51,819 nt of DNA from Bacillota bacterium (GCA_029907475.1 JARYLU010000019.1:1-51819), one strand, 5' to 3'. Positions 16,769 through 25,348 are shown, counted from the stretch's first letter. Made by a program: numbers and translations. The notes: generated from the sequence alone by a model not told the origin.

Positions 16769-18397
16769 ATGGGGAAGGGGTTTCGGTTCTGGACAAGCTT
16801 TCTCGTTATTTTTTCCCTTGTGTCGACCCTGGTGTATCTTGCCTTTCAAATGACGGGAAGAGAAGGAACAGTTTCCGTACAAATCGGTAAAATCCCGGCC
16901 TCTCTCGATCCCAGCCAGGCGTGTGGCCCTGAGGAGAGGCTGATTAACGCCGCTCTTTACGAAAGTTTACTGGATTATGACCCGGAAGGGCGGGTTTACG
17001 AGGGTGTTTTGGCCGAAAAGTGGGAGGTTGCCCGGGAAGGTCGACTCTATACCTTTTTTTTGCGAAAAGACTTGAGGTTTCATAACGGGCTTCCGGTTAC
17101 GGCCGGTGATGTCAAATTTAGTTGGGAGAGGCTCCTCGAACCAGGTAATTCCGGTAATTATGGCTATTTACTTCAAAATGTCGTAGGTGCCGGAGAAAAA
17201 TTAAAAGGAAGTGCCCGGGAGGTCAAGGGACTGGAAGTGGTTGATCCTTTTACGTTCCGGGTGTTTTTGAAAGAGCCGGATTGGACCTTTCCTGCCGTCG
17301 CGAGCAGTCCTGCGCTGGCAGTGGTTAACCAAAAAGTTATCCGGCAGTACGGCCCGGCCTACGGCAGCTCCGGTTCACCCGTTGTGGGTACGGGGCCTTT
17401 TTATCTGGCAAGTTGGGGGCCGGAGAAAATTGTACTCCGGAGAAACTGGCGGTATTTCAGGGAAAAACCCCGATTTAAAACCGTGGAGTTTCTCGTAATG
17501 GAAAAGCCGCAGGAAGCGCGGCGTTTCTTTGAAGACGGGAAAATCGACATTTTAGCAGGGGTTCCTCCCCAGTTTGCTCTTAATTTAAAAGAGAAAGAAA
17601 AAGGTAAAGAGGGCAAACCGGGTGTTGCGGTTATGGAAAAGCCGGTACTTGCTCTTTATTTTTTAGGCTTTAATCTGGAGCAGGCTCCTTTTGGAAAAAA
17701 CCGGGAGTTGCGGCAGGCAATTGACCGCGCCCTTGATAAAGAAAGAATCACCGGGGAACTGCTGGGAGCAGGGGGGAGGGCATTAGAAGGATTTTTACCT
17801 CCGGAGCTTTTCGCCGGGCAGGGAATAGAGGTAAGCAGAAAAGTGAATACGGGACGTCAGGAGGCCCTGCGACTTTTAGCCAGGGCGGGTTTTCCGTATG
17901 GCTCGCGCCTTCCTTCTCTGGTCTTTGCCTATAACGACAGCCCCGGTCACGAGTTTCTGGCGCGCTTCCTGCAGGACCAGTTGGGGCAGGTTGGGATCGA
18001 TCTTGAAGTGAAAAAAATTCCCTGGCAGAAGTTTCAGAGTGAATTACACGCCGGAGCGTATCCCTTTTTCCGGTTGGGTTGGGAGGCCGATTATCCCGAG
18101 GCAGGCAATTTTCTTTATTATAATTTCGCCAGCGGGGAAATAGGCCGGAATAATTACACCGGTTACCGGAATAGCACCCTCGACGTCCTCTTGGAAAAGG
18201 CCCGGAGAGAGAAAAACCCCGACCACCGCGCGAGGATTTACCGGGACGCTGAAGATATTATTCTTTCTGATGTTCCGGTTATACCCCTCTTCCAGCGGGT
18301 TGTCGTCTTTGTTTACAGGGAAAATCTTGAAGGGTTAAGCGTCAATCTTTTAGGCAGGATCGATTTCCGACACCTCCGGAGAACCTCCCGTTATTAA
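16769..18397 (+). CDS. Solitary extracellular solute-binding protein, peptide type (SBP family 5)
   Basis: The 542-residue protein has an N-terminal hydrophobic segment (about 6-27) without a lipobox cysteine. The family-5 binding fold follows, as in OppA/DppA: YESLLDYDPEGRVYEGVLAEKW, FHNGLPVTAGDVKFSWERL, VGTGPF, RQAIDRALDKERI and a C-terminal VIPLFQRVVVFVYR. It should bind oligopeptides or similar solutes at the cell surface. The ATG at 16769 follows GGAGGGGG by 8 bases. No permease or ATPase gene is adjacent, so it must share a transporter or act as a sensor or chaperone. Confidence 0.88.
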   Translation: MGKGFRFWTSFLVIFSLVSTLVYLAFQMTGREGTVSVQIGKIPASLDPSQACGPEERLINAALYESLLDYDPEGRVYEGVLAEKWEVAREGRLYTFFLRKDLRFHNGLPVTAGDVKFSWERLLEPGNSGNYGYLLQNVVGAGEKLKGSAREVKGLEVVDPFTFRVFLKEPDWTFPAVASSPALAVVNQKVIRQYGPAYGSSGSPVVGTGPFYLASWGPEKIVLRRNWRYFREKPRFKTVEFLVMEKPQEARRFFEDGKIDILAGVPPQFALNLKEKEKGKEGKPGVAVMEKPVLALYFLGFNLEQAPFGKNRELRQAIDRALDKERITGELLGAGGRALEGFLPPELFAGQGIEVSRKVNTGRQEALRLLARAGFPYGSRLPSLVFAYNDSPGHEFLARFLQDQLGQVGIDLEVKKIPWQKFQSELHAGAYPFFRLGWEADYPEAGNFLYYNFASGEIGRNNYTGYRNSTLDVLLEKARREKNPDHRARIYRDAEDIILSDVPVIPLFQRVVVFVYRENLEGLSVNLLGRIDFRHLRRTSRY

Positions 18398-18544
18398 TCT
18401 TTTCGTTTCCTTCCTCTCGTACAATATGCCCTAATTTAAGATTTACCCTTGCCCCTGGCAATCCCGATTTCTCCAGCAGAGGTGTGGCTTTACACGCTCC
18501 GGAGTAAGTATTAAAATAAAAGGGATAGAAGGGGGTGGCCGGAG

Positions 18545-18775
18545 ATGCCAACTTACGAATTTATTTGCAAGGGCTGCGGCAATCGCTTTTCTCTCTTTAC
18601 TACAATTGCCGGGCGTGCCAGGGCATGCTGTCCCTCGTGCCAGGGCAGCGATTTGCAGCAGGTATTTAAAGGCGTAATGTTTGTCAAGGGGAATTCAAGC
18701 GGAGGTCAGAGCAGCAGTTCTTCAGGCGGCGGTGGCTGCTCGCGGACGAGTTGCAGCGGTTGCGCAGGCTGTTAA
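18545..18775 (+). CDS. FmdB-family zinc ribbon protein
   Basis: The 76-residue protein opens MPTYEFICKGCGNRFS, the FmdB/CxxC zinc-ribbon start, with C8, C11 and a second pair at C29 and C32. It ends in a Ser/Gly/Cys-rich tail (GGGGCSRTSCSGCAGC). A ligand role for the tail cysteines is possible but unproven. FmdB was first proposed as a regulator of formamidase, but most homologs have no known target. It stands alone between the binding protein and tRNA-Leu. Confidence 0.85.
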   Translation: MPTYEFICKGCGNRFSLFTTIAGRARACCPSCQGSDLQQVFKGVMFVKGNSSGGQSSSSSGGGGCSRTSCSGCAGC

Positions 18776-18912
18776 TCTAGAAACCCGGCGGAAACAGGTC
18801 AAGATTTTACTGTGAGTGAACCATATCCCTTTTAAATAAGAGTTAATGAGCAATCAGATTCGTTGACAAAGAACAGGATCGATTTTATAATATCATTTGG
18901 AATAAAAAATGT

Positions 18913-18995
18913 GTCGGAGTGGCGGAATTGGCAGACGCGCACGTTTGAGGGGCGTGTGGGCAACCGTGCGGGTTCAAGTCCCGCCTCCGACACCA
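18913..18995 (+). tRNA. tRNA-Leu (GAG anticodon), CCA encoded
   Basis: The acceptor stem GTCGGAG (18913-18919) pairs with CTCCGAC (18985-18991), then A and CCA. The T arm is GCGGG-TTCAAGT-CCCGC (18968-18984). The anticodon loop TTGAGGG gives GAG, reading CUC/CUU leucine codons. The variable arm is long, as expected for leucine. A terminator follows, then a relic of an integrase gene. Confidence 0.96.
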
Positions 18996-19010
18996 AACCC
19001 TTGAAAACAG

Positions 19011-19043
19011 GGCTGTAGGAAAAAACCTACGGCCTTTTTCTTT
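19011..19043 (+). terminator. Terminator after tRNA-Leu
   Basis: A 9-bp stem with one G-T pair (19011-19019 with 19026-19034), an AAAAAA loop and a T-rich tail sit 15 bases after the tRNA. Confidence 0.85.
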
Positions 19044-19086
19044 TAAGTGTCGTGCGGGGTTAACCACGTCCACTTTTGACGCTTGA

Positions 19087-19311
19087 GACGGGAAAAGCGA
19101 AGCACGCACGCATAGGGGGAATCGAAAAATGGGCAAGCGGAGGACAACCGTCATCACCCAGGCAAAGGGTGGCAAGCAAAGGCGGGTTTTTGTCTCACAA
19201 AAGACCAGAGAAACGCTCAAGAAGTACATCAGAATCAGGGGGGACCTACCTGGTAATCCCTATCTGTTTGTAAGCAACGAGAACCAACCCATTAAGGGGT
19301 CCACCAGCTAA
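19087..19311 (+). pseudogene. Relic of a tyrosine recombinase (phage-type integrase)
   Basis: The frame open from 19087 contains AKGGKQRRVFVSQKTRETLK and NPYLFVSNENQPI. This is the pattern of the beta-strand region of tyrosine recombinases between the first catalytic Arg and the HxxR box. No catalytic Arg, His or Tyr is present. An in-frame stop lies at 19084, and the reading ends at 19309 right after the conserved piece. Only about 60 residues of an enzyme of over 300 remain. It is adjacent to tRNA-Leu, a common attachment target for mobile elements, so it probably marks a lost element. Confidence 0.6.
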
Positions 19312-19470
19312 TATTAATTTTTTCGGCAAGGGTCTCACACCATATATTAATTCCAATTCCAGTATTGCCTGAAAGGTGGAAATTACCCTGGACCTTTGCC
19401 CAAACAGAAAGAATGTACCAGGGGTTCTCTGAAAAGAGGGGTTCAGGTTGCTTTCGGTTTTTATAAAAAA

Positions 19471-19767
19471 TTACCGGGTGGGAGCGGCAGTAGTGCGGGG
19501 TTCGCCTGCAGGAGGGTTCTTTTTATCGTGGCGAAAAATCGCGATTGCCGCATCAGGGCAAACAGTTTGACAGGTACCGCAGACGATGCAGCCTGTCATA
19601 CGAGGTTCGATGGTCGGGGAACCGTTGAAGGCCAGTTCCTTAGACCACTCAATTACTTGTGTCGGGCACTTTTCAATGCAGAGCCCGCATCCTTTGCATA
19701 ATTCGGGAAAAACTGCAAAAGTCCCCCGGTCATTTTCATAGACATTCGGCTTCCACTTTTGCTCCAT
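19471..19767 (-). CDS. Small two-cluster ferredoxin-type protein
   Basis: The 98-residue protein has two [4Fe-4S] motifs: C-KGC-GLC-IEKCP in the first half and GCIVCGTCQTVCP in the second, spaced by a basic loop. The stretch from PELCKGCGLCIEKCP resembles the delta subunit of 2-oxoacid:ferredoxin oxidoreductases, but no alpha, beta or gamma subunit genes are nearby. It could be a free electron carrier or a detached subunit. The C-terminus is Pro/Thr/Arg rich and probably flexible. It is leftward, next to the HEPN gene, in an island of opposite orientation. Confidence 0.85.
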   Translation of the reverse strand: MEQKWKPNVYENDRGTFAVFPELCKGCGLCIEKCPTQVIEWSKELAFNGSPTIEPRMTGCIVCGTCQTVCPDAAIAIFRHDKKNPPAGEPRTTAAPTR

Positions 19768-19849
19768 TTTAAACGCAAGTTCTCCTCGAAGGATTTTATT
19801 CTATTTTCCCACCCTCCCAGGTAAATATGCTATCCCTCAAAATTATTTC

Positions 19850-20368
19850 TTAAATAAAACGGTTGTTTTTGCGTCTTGACGGGCCCTGTAAGGGTACTGC
19901 ATCAGGATCGAAGGAACTGCAGGCAGAGCTATTCCTTAAAATCCAGTTCACAATTAAGCGTGCCCTTTGCATTATCTCATCTGTAAAGTCGCGGTCATAA
20001 ACACTTCTTACCAGGGTATAATGGGGATTTAAAAAAGCAAAGGCATCGCGGATATCAGCAGGTAAGTTGGGGAAGACTTTTTTCGCGAGAGCGAGAAGAT
20101 TGTTTTCGGCCGGAATTAATTCCCCTAATAAACCCGGGTAGTGTGCCTTTAAGAGCTTTTCTATGGCCTGCCGAATGAGCAGGGTAGTTTGATCATACTG
20201 GCCTTTCTGGTACATTTCGAGCGCCTGGTTCCAGTCTTTCTGGGCATCTCTTACGCAGTAGGCGGCCTCTCCTTTTTTAGGACGAGGTTTATGTTTTCCA
20301 AAGGGCCAGGGCAGGTCCGCCGGACTCAGGAGATCAAAAAAACCGGGTACCTTTTTTTCTTCTACCAT
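19850..20368 (-). CDS. HEPN domain-like protein
   Basis: The 172-residue protein has a basic N-terminal stretch. A HEPN-like helical core runs from about residue 40: DAQKDWNQALEMYQKGQYD, then TLLIRQAIEKLLKAHYPGLLG, then a Y-x-LVRSVYDRDF segment. The RxxxxH nuclease motif of toxic HEPN RNases is not seen (LVRSVY instead). No nucleotidyltransferase partner is beside it, so it is more like the binding or regulatory HEPN group. It is divergent from gltX, with a 37-base palindrome between them. Its function is unknown. Confidence 0.65.
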   Translation of the reverse strand: MVEEKKVPGFFDLLSPADLPWPFGKHKPRPKKGEAAYCVRDAQKDWNQALEMYQKGQYDQTTLLIRQAIEKLLKAHYPGLLGELIPAENNLLALAKKVFPNLPADIRDAFAFLNPHYTLVRSVYDRDFTDEIMQRARLIVNWILRNSSACSSFDPDAVPLQGPSRRKNNRFI

Positions 20369-20458
20369 CTTTTCACGCCCCCCTTCTTTTTCCTTATTAA
20401 TTTCATTTTAGACCCGGAAGTCTCCCGCGTCAACGTGACCGTTGCTCTAAAGTTGAGG

Positions 20459-20495
20459 ATCCGGGAGGATAATAACGGTTATTTTTCTCCCGGAT
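20459..20495. repeat. Long imperfect palindrome between the HEPN gene and gltX
   Basis: ATCCGGGAG (20459-20467) pairs perfectly with CTCCCGGAT (20487-20495), and AATAAC (20471-20476) with GTTATT (20478-20483) inside it. It ends 5 bases before the gltX -10 and therefore covers its -35 region. This position fits an operator better than a leader structure. No T tail follows it. Confidence 0.75.
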
Positions 20496-20497
20496 TG

Positions 20498-20506
20498 TGG
20501 TATACT
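20498..20506 (+). promoter_or_regulatory. Extended -10 promoter for gltX
   Basis: TGG-TATACT (20498-20506) is an extended -10 element 39 bases ahead of gltX. A weak TTATTT lies 16 bp upstream, within the palindrome. Confidence 0.6.
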
Positions 20507-20544
20507 TTCAAGGAACCGGCCATTTTTGTGAGGAGGGATTAATC

Positions 20545-22038
20545 ATGAACGAAATCCGGGTACGCTTTGCACCAAGCCCGACGGGGAGTTTGCACATTGG
20601 GGGCGCCCGAACCGCCCTTTTTAATTGGCTTTTCGCGCGCCGCAACGGAGGGCATTTCATCCTTAGAATCGATGATACAGATCTTGCCCGCTCCACTTCT
20701 GAATCTGCCCGGGAGATCGTTTCTGCTCTCAGGTGGTTAGGGCTTGACTGGGACGAGGGGCCGGGGGTAGGGGGTTCCTATGGTCCTTATTTTCAATCCG
20801 AGCGCTTAAATTTATACAACGAGACGGTTCAACGCCTGCTGGAAAGAGGGTTCGCGTATTACTGCTACTGTACTCCTGAAGAGCTTGCGGCGCGCCGGCA
20901 GCAGGCCTTAAGTGGAGGGAAAGCGCCGCGTTACGATGGTCGCTGCCGGGAACTGTCACTTGAAGAGCGAATAAAAATGGAAAAAGAAGGACGCCGTCCT
21001 GTGGTCCGGCTCAAGATTCCCGATACCGGGGTGACGGTGGTGCACGACCTCATCAGGGGGGACGTTTCTTTTGCCCATGAGGTTCTTGATGATTTTATCA
21101 TTATGAAATCAAATGGAGTCCCAACGTATAATTTTGCGTCTGTTGTAGATGATATTGGAATGAAAATTACTCATGTTCTCAGAGCCGAAGAACACCTTTC
21201 CAATACACCGCGCCAGATTCTGGTTTTTGAGGCACTTGACCGGCCGCTTCCCGTTTTCGCCCATCTTCCTATGATTCTGGCTCCTGACCGGAGTAAACTC
21301 AGCAAGCGACACGGCGCAACTTCAGTGGAAGAATTTCGGGAACAAGGGTATCTCCCCGAGGCCCTGCTGAATTATCTCGCCCTCCTGGGCTGGTCGCCGG
21401 AAGGAGAGGTCGAACTCCTCTCTTTAACTGAAATAGCATCCCAGTTCTCGCTTGAACGGGTAGGGAAAACGGCGGCAATTTACGATGTCAAAAAACTTAC
21501 CTGGATGAACGGTCACTATTTAAATGAAATAGACTTGGAACGAGTTGCAAAAATGGCAATTCCTTTTTTGCAAAAGAAGAAGTTAATTCCGGAGGACATC
21601 ACCGGCTCCCTCTATCAATACATTCTTAAAGTTGTCGGGGCTGTCCGGACGCGGGTGAAGACCCTGGAGGAGGTGGCGGATGCCGCGGCATACTTTTTCT
21701 TCGATGATTTTTCGTACGAGGAGAAGGGTGTCAAAAAGTACTTTAAAAAGCCCGGGGTGGTGGAGTTATTAGAAACCGCCGGACGGCGGCTTAAAGAACT
21801 TGAATCTTTTGACCTTCAAAGTGTTGAGGAAGCCTACCGGAGTTTAAGCGCAGAGCTCGGTATTGGGACGGGGGAGATCATTCATCCGACCCGGCTCGCG
21901 CTTACGGGGCGGACGATGGGGCCCGGTCTTTTCGACATTATGGTAATTCTAGGAAAACAAAAAACCCTGCAAAGACTTGCGCGGGCTGTTAAATTTTTAA
22001 AAACCCAGCAGGAAGTGAGCCCTTCCCCTACTTCTTGA
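20545..22038 (+). CDS. gltX: Glutamyl-tRNA synthetase
   Basis: The 497-residue class I synthetase has [14 protein letters not shown] (the HIGH-type site, residues 7-20), a SKLSKRHG signature (the KMSKS loop) near 250, and a helical C-terminal anticodon-binding region. It charges tRNA-Glu. In most clostridia the enzyme also puts Glu on tRNA-Gln for later amidation by GatCAB. Consistent with this, tRNA-Gln and tRNA-Glu genes follow directly. The ATG at 20545 follows AGGAGGG. Reading from 20497 would start inside the promoter. Confidence 0.96.
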   Translation: MNEIRVRFAPSPTGSLHIGGARTALFNWLFARRNGGHFILRIDDTDLARSTSESAREIVSALRWLGLDWDEGPGVGGSYGPYFQSERLNLYNETVQRLLERGFAYYCYCTPEELAARRQQALSGGKAPRYDGRCRELSLEERIKMEKEGRRPVVRLKIPDTGVTVVHDLIRGDVSFAHEVLDDFIIMKSNGVPTYNFASVVDDIGMKITHVLRAEEHLSNTPRQILVFEALDRPLPVFAHLPMILAPDRSKLSKRHGATSVEEFREQGYLPEALLNYLALLGWSPEGEVELLSLTEIASQFSLERVGKTAAIYDVKKLTWMNGHYLNEIDLERVAKMAIPFLQKKKLIPEDITGSLYQYILKVVGAVRTRVKTLEEVADAAAYFFFDDFSYEEKGVKKYFKKPGVVELLETAGRRLKELESFDLQSVEEAYRSLSAELGIGTGEIIHPTRLALTGRTMGPGLFDIMVILGKQKTLQRLARAVKFLKTQQEVSPSPTS

Positions 22039-22084
22039 CTAAGGATAGCCGGTTTATTATACTTAAGATAGAAAATAGAACAGT

Positions 22085-22158
22085 TGCGGGATGGTGTAGT
22101 GGTAGCACAGGTGACTCTGGATCATCTAGCCCAGGTTCGAGCCCTGGTCCCGCAGCCA
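22085..22158 (+). tRNA. tRNA-Gln (CTG anticodon), CCA encoded
   Basis: The acceptor TGCGGGA (22085-22091) pairs with TCCCGCA (22148-22154), then GCCA. The anticodon stem GGTGA/TCATC encloses CTCTGGA, giving CTG, which reads CAG. The T arm CAGG-GTTCGAG type is present. It begins 46 bases after the gltX stop. Confidence 0.95.
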
Positions 22159-22164
22159 ATTTAT

Positions 22165-22240
22165 GGCCCTATCGTCTAGCGGTCGAGGACACCACCCTCT
22201 CAAGGTGGAGACACGGGTTCGAGTCCCGTTAGGGCTACCA
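22165..22240 (+). tRNA. tRNA-Glu (CTC anticodon), CCA encoded
   Basis: The acceptor GGCCCTA (22165-22171) pairs with TAGGGCT (22230-22236) using one G-T pair, then ACCA. The anticodon stem CCACC/GGTGG encloses CTCTCAA, giving CTC, which reads GAG. The T arm ACGGG-TTCGAGT-CCCGT is intact. It lies 6 bases after tRNA-Gln, so both come from one transcript. Confidence 0.96.
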
Positions 22241-22246
22241 GAAATT

Positions 22247-22275
22247 AAACACCTCTGAAAAAGGGGTGTTTTTTA
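22247..22275 (+). terminator. Terminator after the gltX-tRNA unit
   Basis: A 10-bp stem with one G-T pair (22247-22256 with 22262-22271) is followed by a T-rich run. Confidence 0.85.
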
Positions 22276-22325
22276 TTAGCTCTAACCCGTATTCTCCTTT
22301 CCGTTTCCACCTGTTTATGTACATA

Positions 22326-22463
22326 TCAACTCGTGGGCAGCCCGGCCACGTTCACCTTTTCATATCGGTAGCTCCCAAGTTTGCTTCCGAAGTTGCCAAG
22401 GCGTTTCAAAGGGCCGCGGTTTCTACTTCGGAAACCATTTGGCGCTATATTGAAGAGTGCTAA
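22326..22463 (+). pseudogene. Relic of an IS200/IS605-type TnpA transposase
   Basis: The reading contains PGHVHLFISVAP, matching the HUH (His-x-His) strand of Y1 transposases (usual form PDHVHLLVSxPP). It continues with a helix-like FASEVAKAFQ and then ends ETIWRYIEEC, like the TnpA C-terminal xVxRYIExQ. The catalytic Tyr region between these parts is missing, and so is the N-terminus. It therefore looks like an internally deleted remnant of an element that once sat beside the tRNA cluster. Confidence 0.55.
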
Positions 22464-22518
22464 GGCAGGGAACGGAACTTAGGCGGAAGTTTACGGCCGC
22501 GGCCCGCCGGTGCAGTAT

Positions 22519-23187
22519 TTATCGCCGGGGATCAGGGAACAATTTGATTAAAACCGCCCCGGCGAGAAACCCGCCGATATGCGCCCACCAGGCTACCGGG
22601 TTTGCGTTTAACCCGGCGGTTCCGATGCCGTTAAGAAGTTGAATAAGAAACCAGAAAAGGAGGAAAAAAAGGGCGGGTACTTCAATTATTGTAATAAAAA
22701 AGAAGAGGGGAACGAGGGTTAAAATCCGGGCGTGGGGGAAAGTAAGAAAATACGCTCCCAGGACCCCGGCAATTGCTCCGCTTGCCCCGATGATCGGAAC
22801 CTGCGAGCCGGGGTTTGCAATTATGTGCGCGATACTCCCAATTGTCCCTACTAAAAGATAAAAAATGAGATAAGGGATGTGCCCCAGGCGGTCTTCTACG
22901 TTATCCCCGAAAACCCACAGGTAGAGCATGTTTCCAATAATGTGAAACCAGTTACCATGAAGAAACATGGCTGTAATAAAGGGGAGAGCAAGAGGTAAAA
23001 GCGGGGCGCCTGCTGCAAGCTGGGCCTCCACTCTTGCGGGGATTACTCCAAAAACGTAGAAAAAACGGTTGAGTTCCGGCTCGGTGAGGGTAATCTCTTT
23101 GAAAAAAATAAGGATATTTAAAGCTATGAGAGCTACGTTCATAAATGGAAAACGCCGGGTCCGGGTGCTGTCGCGTAAAGGGATCAT
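22519..23187 (-). CDS. Rhomboid family intramembrane serine protease
   Basis: The 222-residue membrane protein has about six to seven helices and the rhomboid dyad: S136 in GASGAIAGVLGAY and H203 in WWAHIGGFLAG. HGNWFHIIGNMLYLWVFGDNVED (part) is the usual loop and helix before the active site. It cleaves membrane-embedded substrates, which are unknown here. It is leftward and alone, with the TnpA relic behind its 3' end and mnmG divergent on the other side. Confidence 0.93.
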   Translation of the reverse strand: MIPLRDSTRTRRFPFMNVALIALNILIFFKEITLTEPELNRFFYVFGVIPARVEAQLAAGAPLLPLALPFITAMFLHGNWFHIIGNMLYLWVFGDNVEDRLGHIPYLIFYLLVGTIGSIAHIIANPGSQVPIIGASGAIAGVLGAYFLTFPHARILTLVPLFFFITIIEVPALFFLLFWFLIQLLNGIGTAGLNANPVAWWAHIGGFLAGAVLIKLFPDPRR

Positions 23188-23374
23188 AGTGGCCTCCTCA
23201 AAAAATTTTTACCCTGGTTTGATTTTAATATAAACTTGAGATGTTGGGTACTCTCATTTTCAGCTTACCCTGTGAAAGCCCGTGAAATGCCTGGTGCTTC
23301 TTTCCTTGAAAAATAAGGGGTTTCCCTGCTTTCGGATTCCGGATGAAAGAGATTCATTATTGGATCTCTGGTAG

Positions 23375-23383
23375 TGCTATAAT
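23375..23383 (+). promoter_or_regulatory. Extended -10 promoter for mnmG
   Basis: TGC-TATAAT (23375-23383) lies 45 bases ahead of mnmG. The rest of the 240-base divergent region between the rhomboid gene and mnmG (23188-23427) shows no gene or clear hairpin. Confidence 0.65.
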
Positions 23384-23427
23384 CAACCTGAGAAGAAGAA
23401 TTGGTTGACAGGAGGGGTGGTTTTTTG

Positions 23428-25314
23428 ATGCCCGAAGAATATGCGGCGGGAAATTACGACGTCATCGTCATCGGAGGAGGTCATGCCGGGTGCGAAGCAG
23501 CACTGGCTGCCGCAAGAATGGGATGCCGGGTTCTTTTGCTCACCTTGAATTTAGACTATGTTGCATTAATGCCCTGCAATCCTGCAGTTGGAGGACCCGG
23601 AAAAGCTCATCTGGTCCGCGAGGTTGACGCCCTAAGCGGGGAAATGGGGATTAACACCGATAAAACTTTCCTCCAGATGCGAATGCTCAATACCGCGAAG
23701 GGCCCCGCGGTCCGCGCCCTGCGCGCCCAGGTTGATAAAAAGGCATACCAGCGCGAAATGCTCAAAACCCTCCTCGAGGAGGCAAATCTCGATTTAAAAC
23801 AGGGAGTTGCCGAAAGGATCCTGGTATCAGGAGAACGGGTTTCAGGGGTTGTCACACAAACGGGTGCCCGGTTCAACACTCGTGCCATTGTGTTGACAAC
23901 GGGAACATATCTCAAAGGAAGGATTATCATCGGAGATCTGACATACCCGGGGGGGCCTAACGGGCAGTTGGCACCGGGTGAACTCGCCGCATCATTACGC
24001 GATTTAGGTTTTGAACTCGCTCGTTTTAAGACGGGGACCCCACCGCGTGTAGACAGAAAAAGTGTTGATTTTTCAAAGATGATTATCCAACCCGGGGACG
24101 ATGAGCCCCTCTACTTTTCGTATCTCTCGCAAAAGGAAAAACGCCCGCAGTTGCCCTGCTGGTTGACTCACAGCAACGAGCGGACCCATGCGATCGTGCG
24201 GGCGAACCTGCCCCGGGCACCGTTATTTTCAGGGATCATTGAGGGAGTAGGGCCCCGTTACTGCCCTTCCTTTGAGGACAAGGTCGTCCGGTTCCCGGAA
24301 CGCAGGGGCCACCAGGTCTTTCTTGAGCCGGAAGGATGGGAAACAGATGAAATGTATGTCCAGGGGATGAATACAAGTCTCCCGGAAGATGTCCAGTTAG
24401 CGGCCTTAAGGACCATGCTTGGACTGGAAAACGTGGAAATCATGCGTGCGGGTTATGCCATCGAATACGACTGCTTGATTCCTGCCCAGTTAGAGCCCAC
24501 CCTGCAAACAAAAAGCATTGAGGGTCTTTTTACGGCCGGTCAGCTTAACGGAACCTCGGGTTACGAGGAGGCGGCTGCGCAGGGAATTATTGCGGGCATT
24601 AATGCCGCGCTGTCTGTTCAGGAAAAAGATCCCCTGATTTTAAAGCGTTCCGAGGCCTATATCGGTGTTCTGATTGACGATCTCGTTACTAAGGGCATCC
24701 GGGAGCCTTACCGGATTTTAACTTCCCGTGCCGAATACAGGTTGCTCCTGCGGCAGGATAACGCAGATTTGCGTCTGACGGAAATCGGGCGCCGGGTTGG
24801 GCTTGTTTCCGATGAGCGCTACCGCGTTTTTCAGAAAAAAGTGCAGCTTTTGGAACGAGAAATGGCATGGCTGGAGCGGACCAGTATTAAACCTGTGCCG
24901 GAGGTACAAGAGTATTTAACTAAGAAAGGAAGTGTTCCCCTGAAAGGTGGGGTGACACTGAAAGAGCTTTTGAAGCGGCCGGAAATAAGTTACCGGGATT
25001 TAATTTTATTAAGTGGAGCGGAAAGAGAAGTTCCCGCAGAGATTGCTGAACAACTGGAGATTCAAGTCAGGTTTGCCGGTTATTTGGAGAAACAGGAGGC
25101 ACACGTGGCCCGGCTGGAAAAGCTGGAAAATAAACGGTTGCCCGCGGATTTCGATTACGCTCAAATGCGGGGGCTTTCGCGCGAGGCCCGGGATAAGTTA
25201 AGCCAGGTTAAGCCGCGCACCCTTGGACAGGCATCCCGCATCCCTGGCGTGACACCTGCCGATATTTCTGTTTTGTTGATTCACCTTGAGAAACGCCGTC
25301 GGGGCCAGCCCTGA
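23428..25314 (+). CDS. mnmG: tRNA uridine-5-carboxymethylaminomethyl modification enzyme MnmG (GidA)
   Basis: The 628-residue protein has the FAD-binding [21 protein letters not shown] start, the family blocks [24 protein letters not shown]-like, KTGTPPRVD and [18 protein letters not shown], and a helical C-terminal domain. With MnmE it modifies U34 of tRNAs that read split codon boxes, including those for Glu, Gln, Lys and Leu. No mnmE is in the window. The ATG at 23428 follows GGAGGGG by 10 bases. The TTG at 23401 lacks such a site. Confidence 0.96.
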   Translation: MPEEYAAGNYDVIVIGGGHAGCEAALAAARMGCRVLLLTLNLDYVALMPCNPAVGGPGKAHLVREVDALSGEMGINTDKTFLQMRMLNTAKGPAVRALRAQVDKKAYQREMLKTLLEEANLDLKQGVAERILVSGERVSGVVTQTGARFNTRAIVLTTGTYLKGRIIIGDLTYPGGPNGQLAPGELAASLRDLGFELARFKTGTPPRVDRKSVDFSKMIIQPGDDEPLYFSYLSQKEKRPQLPCWLTHSNERTHAIVRANLPRAPLFSGIIEGVGPRYCPSFEDKVVRFPERRGHQVFLEPEGWETDEMYVQGMNTSLPEDVQLAALRTMLGLENVEIMRAGYAIEYDCLIPAQLEPTLQTKSIEGLFTAGQLNGTSGYEEAAAQGIIAGINAALSVQEKDPLILKRSEAYIGVLIDDLVTKGIREPYRILTSRAEYRLLLRQDNADLRLTEIGRRVGLVSDERYRVFQKKVQLLEREMAWLERTSIKPVPEVQEYLTKKGSVPLKGGVTLKELLKRPEISYRDLILLSGAEREVPAEIAEQLEIQVRFAGYLEKQEAHVARLEKLENKRLPADFDYAQMRGLSREARDKLSQVKPRTLGQASRIPGVTPADISVLLIHLEKRRRGQP

Positions 25315-25319
25315 AGGGT

Positions 25320-25348
25320 TTGACAAATGAGAAGGATTATCATAAAAT
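25320..25348 (+). promoter_or_regulatory. Feo operon promoter
   Basis: Consensus TTGACA (25320-25325), exactly 17 bp, then TAAAAT (25343-25348). The spacer is almost filled by a Fur-type inverted repeat (25328-25342), so repressor and polymerase would compete. Confidence 0.8.
25328..25342 (+). promoter_or_regulatory. Fur-type operator inside the feo promoter
   Basis: TGAGAAGGATTATCA has half-sites TGAGAA and TTATCA in the 7-1-7 arrangement of Fur boxes (consensus TGATAATNATTATCA). One half differs at one position. It lies between the -35 and -10. Binding by Fur or another iron regulator is inferred. Confidence 0.65.

Noticed and set aside
18885-19229. Leftward reading of 114 residues across tRNA-Leu
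   Set aside because: It is the antisense of the tRNA gene and its terminator. Such readings are common false genes, and no ribosome site supports it.
19850-20368. HEPN-MNT toxin-antitoxin module
   Set aside because: No nucleotidyltransferase partner is adjacent and the RxxxxH motif is not seen.
22035-22232. Rightward reading of 65 residues through tRNA-Gln and tRNA-Glu
   Set aside because: The stretch is fully explained by two intact tRNA genes.
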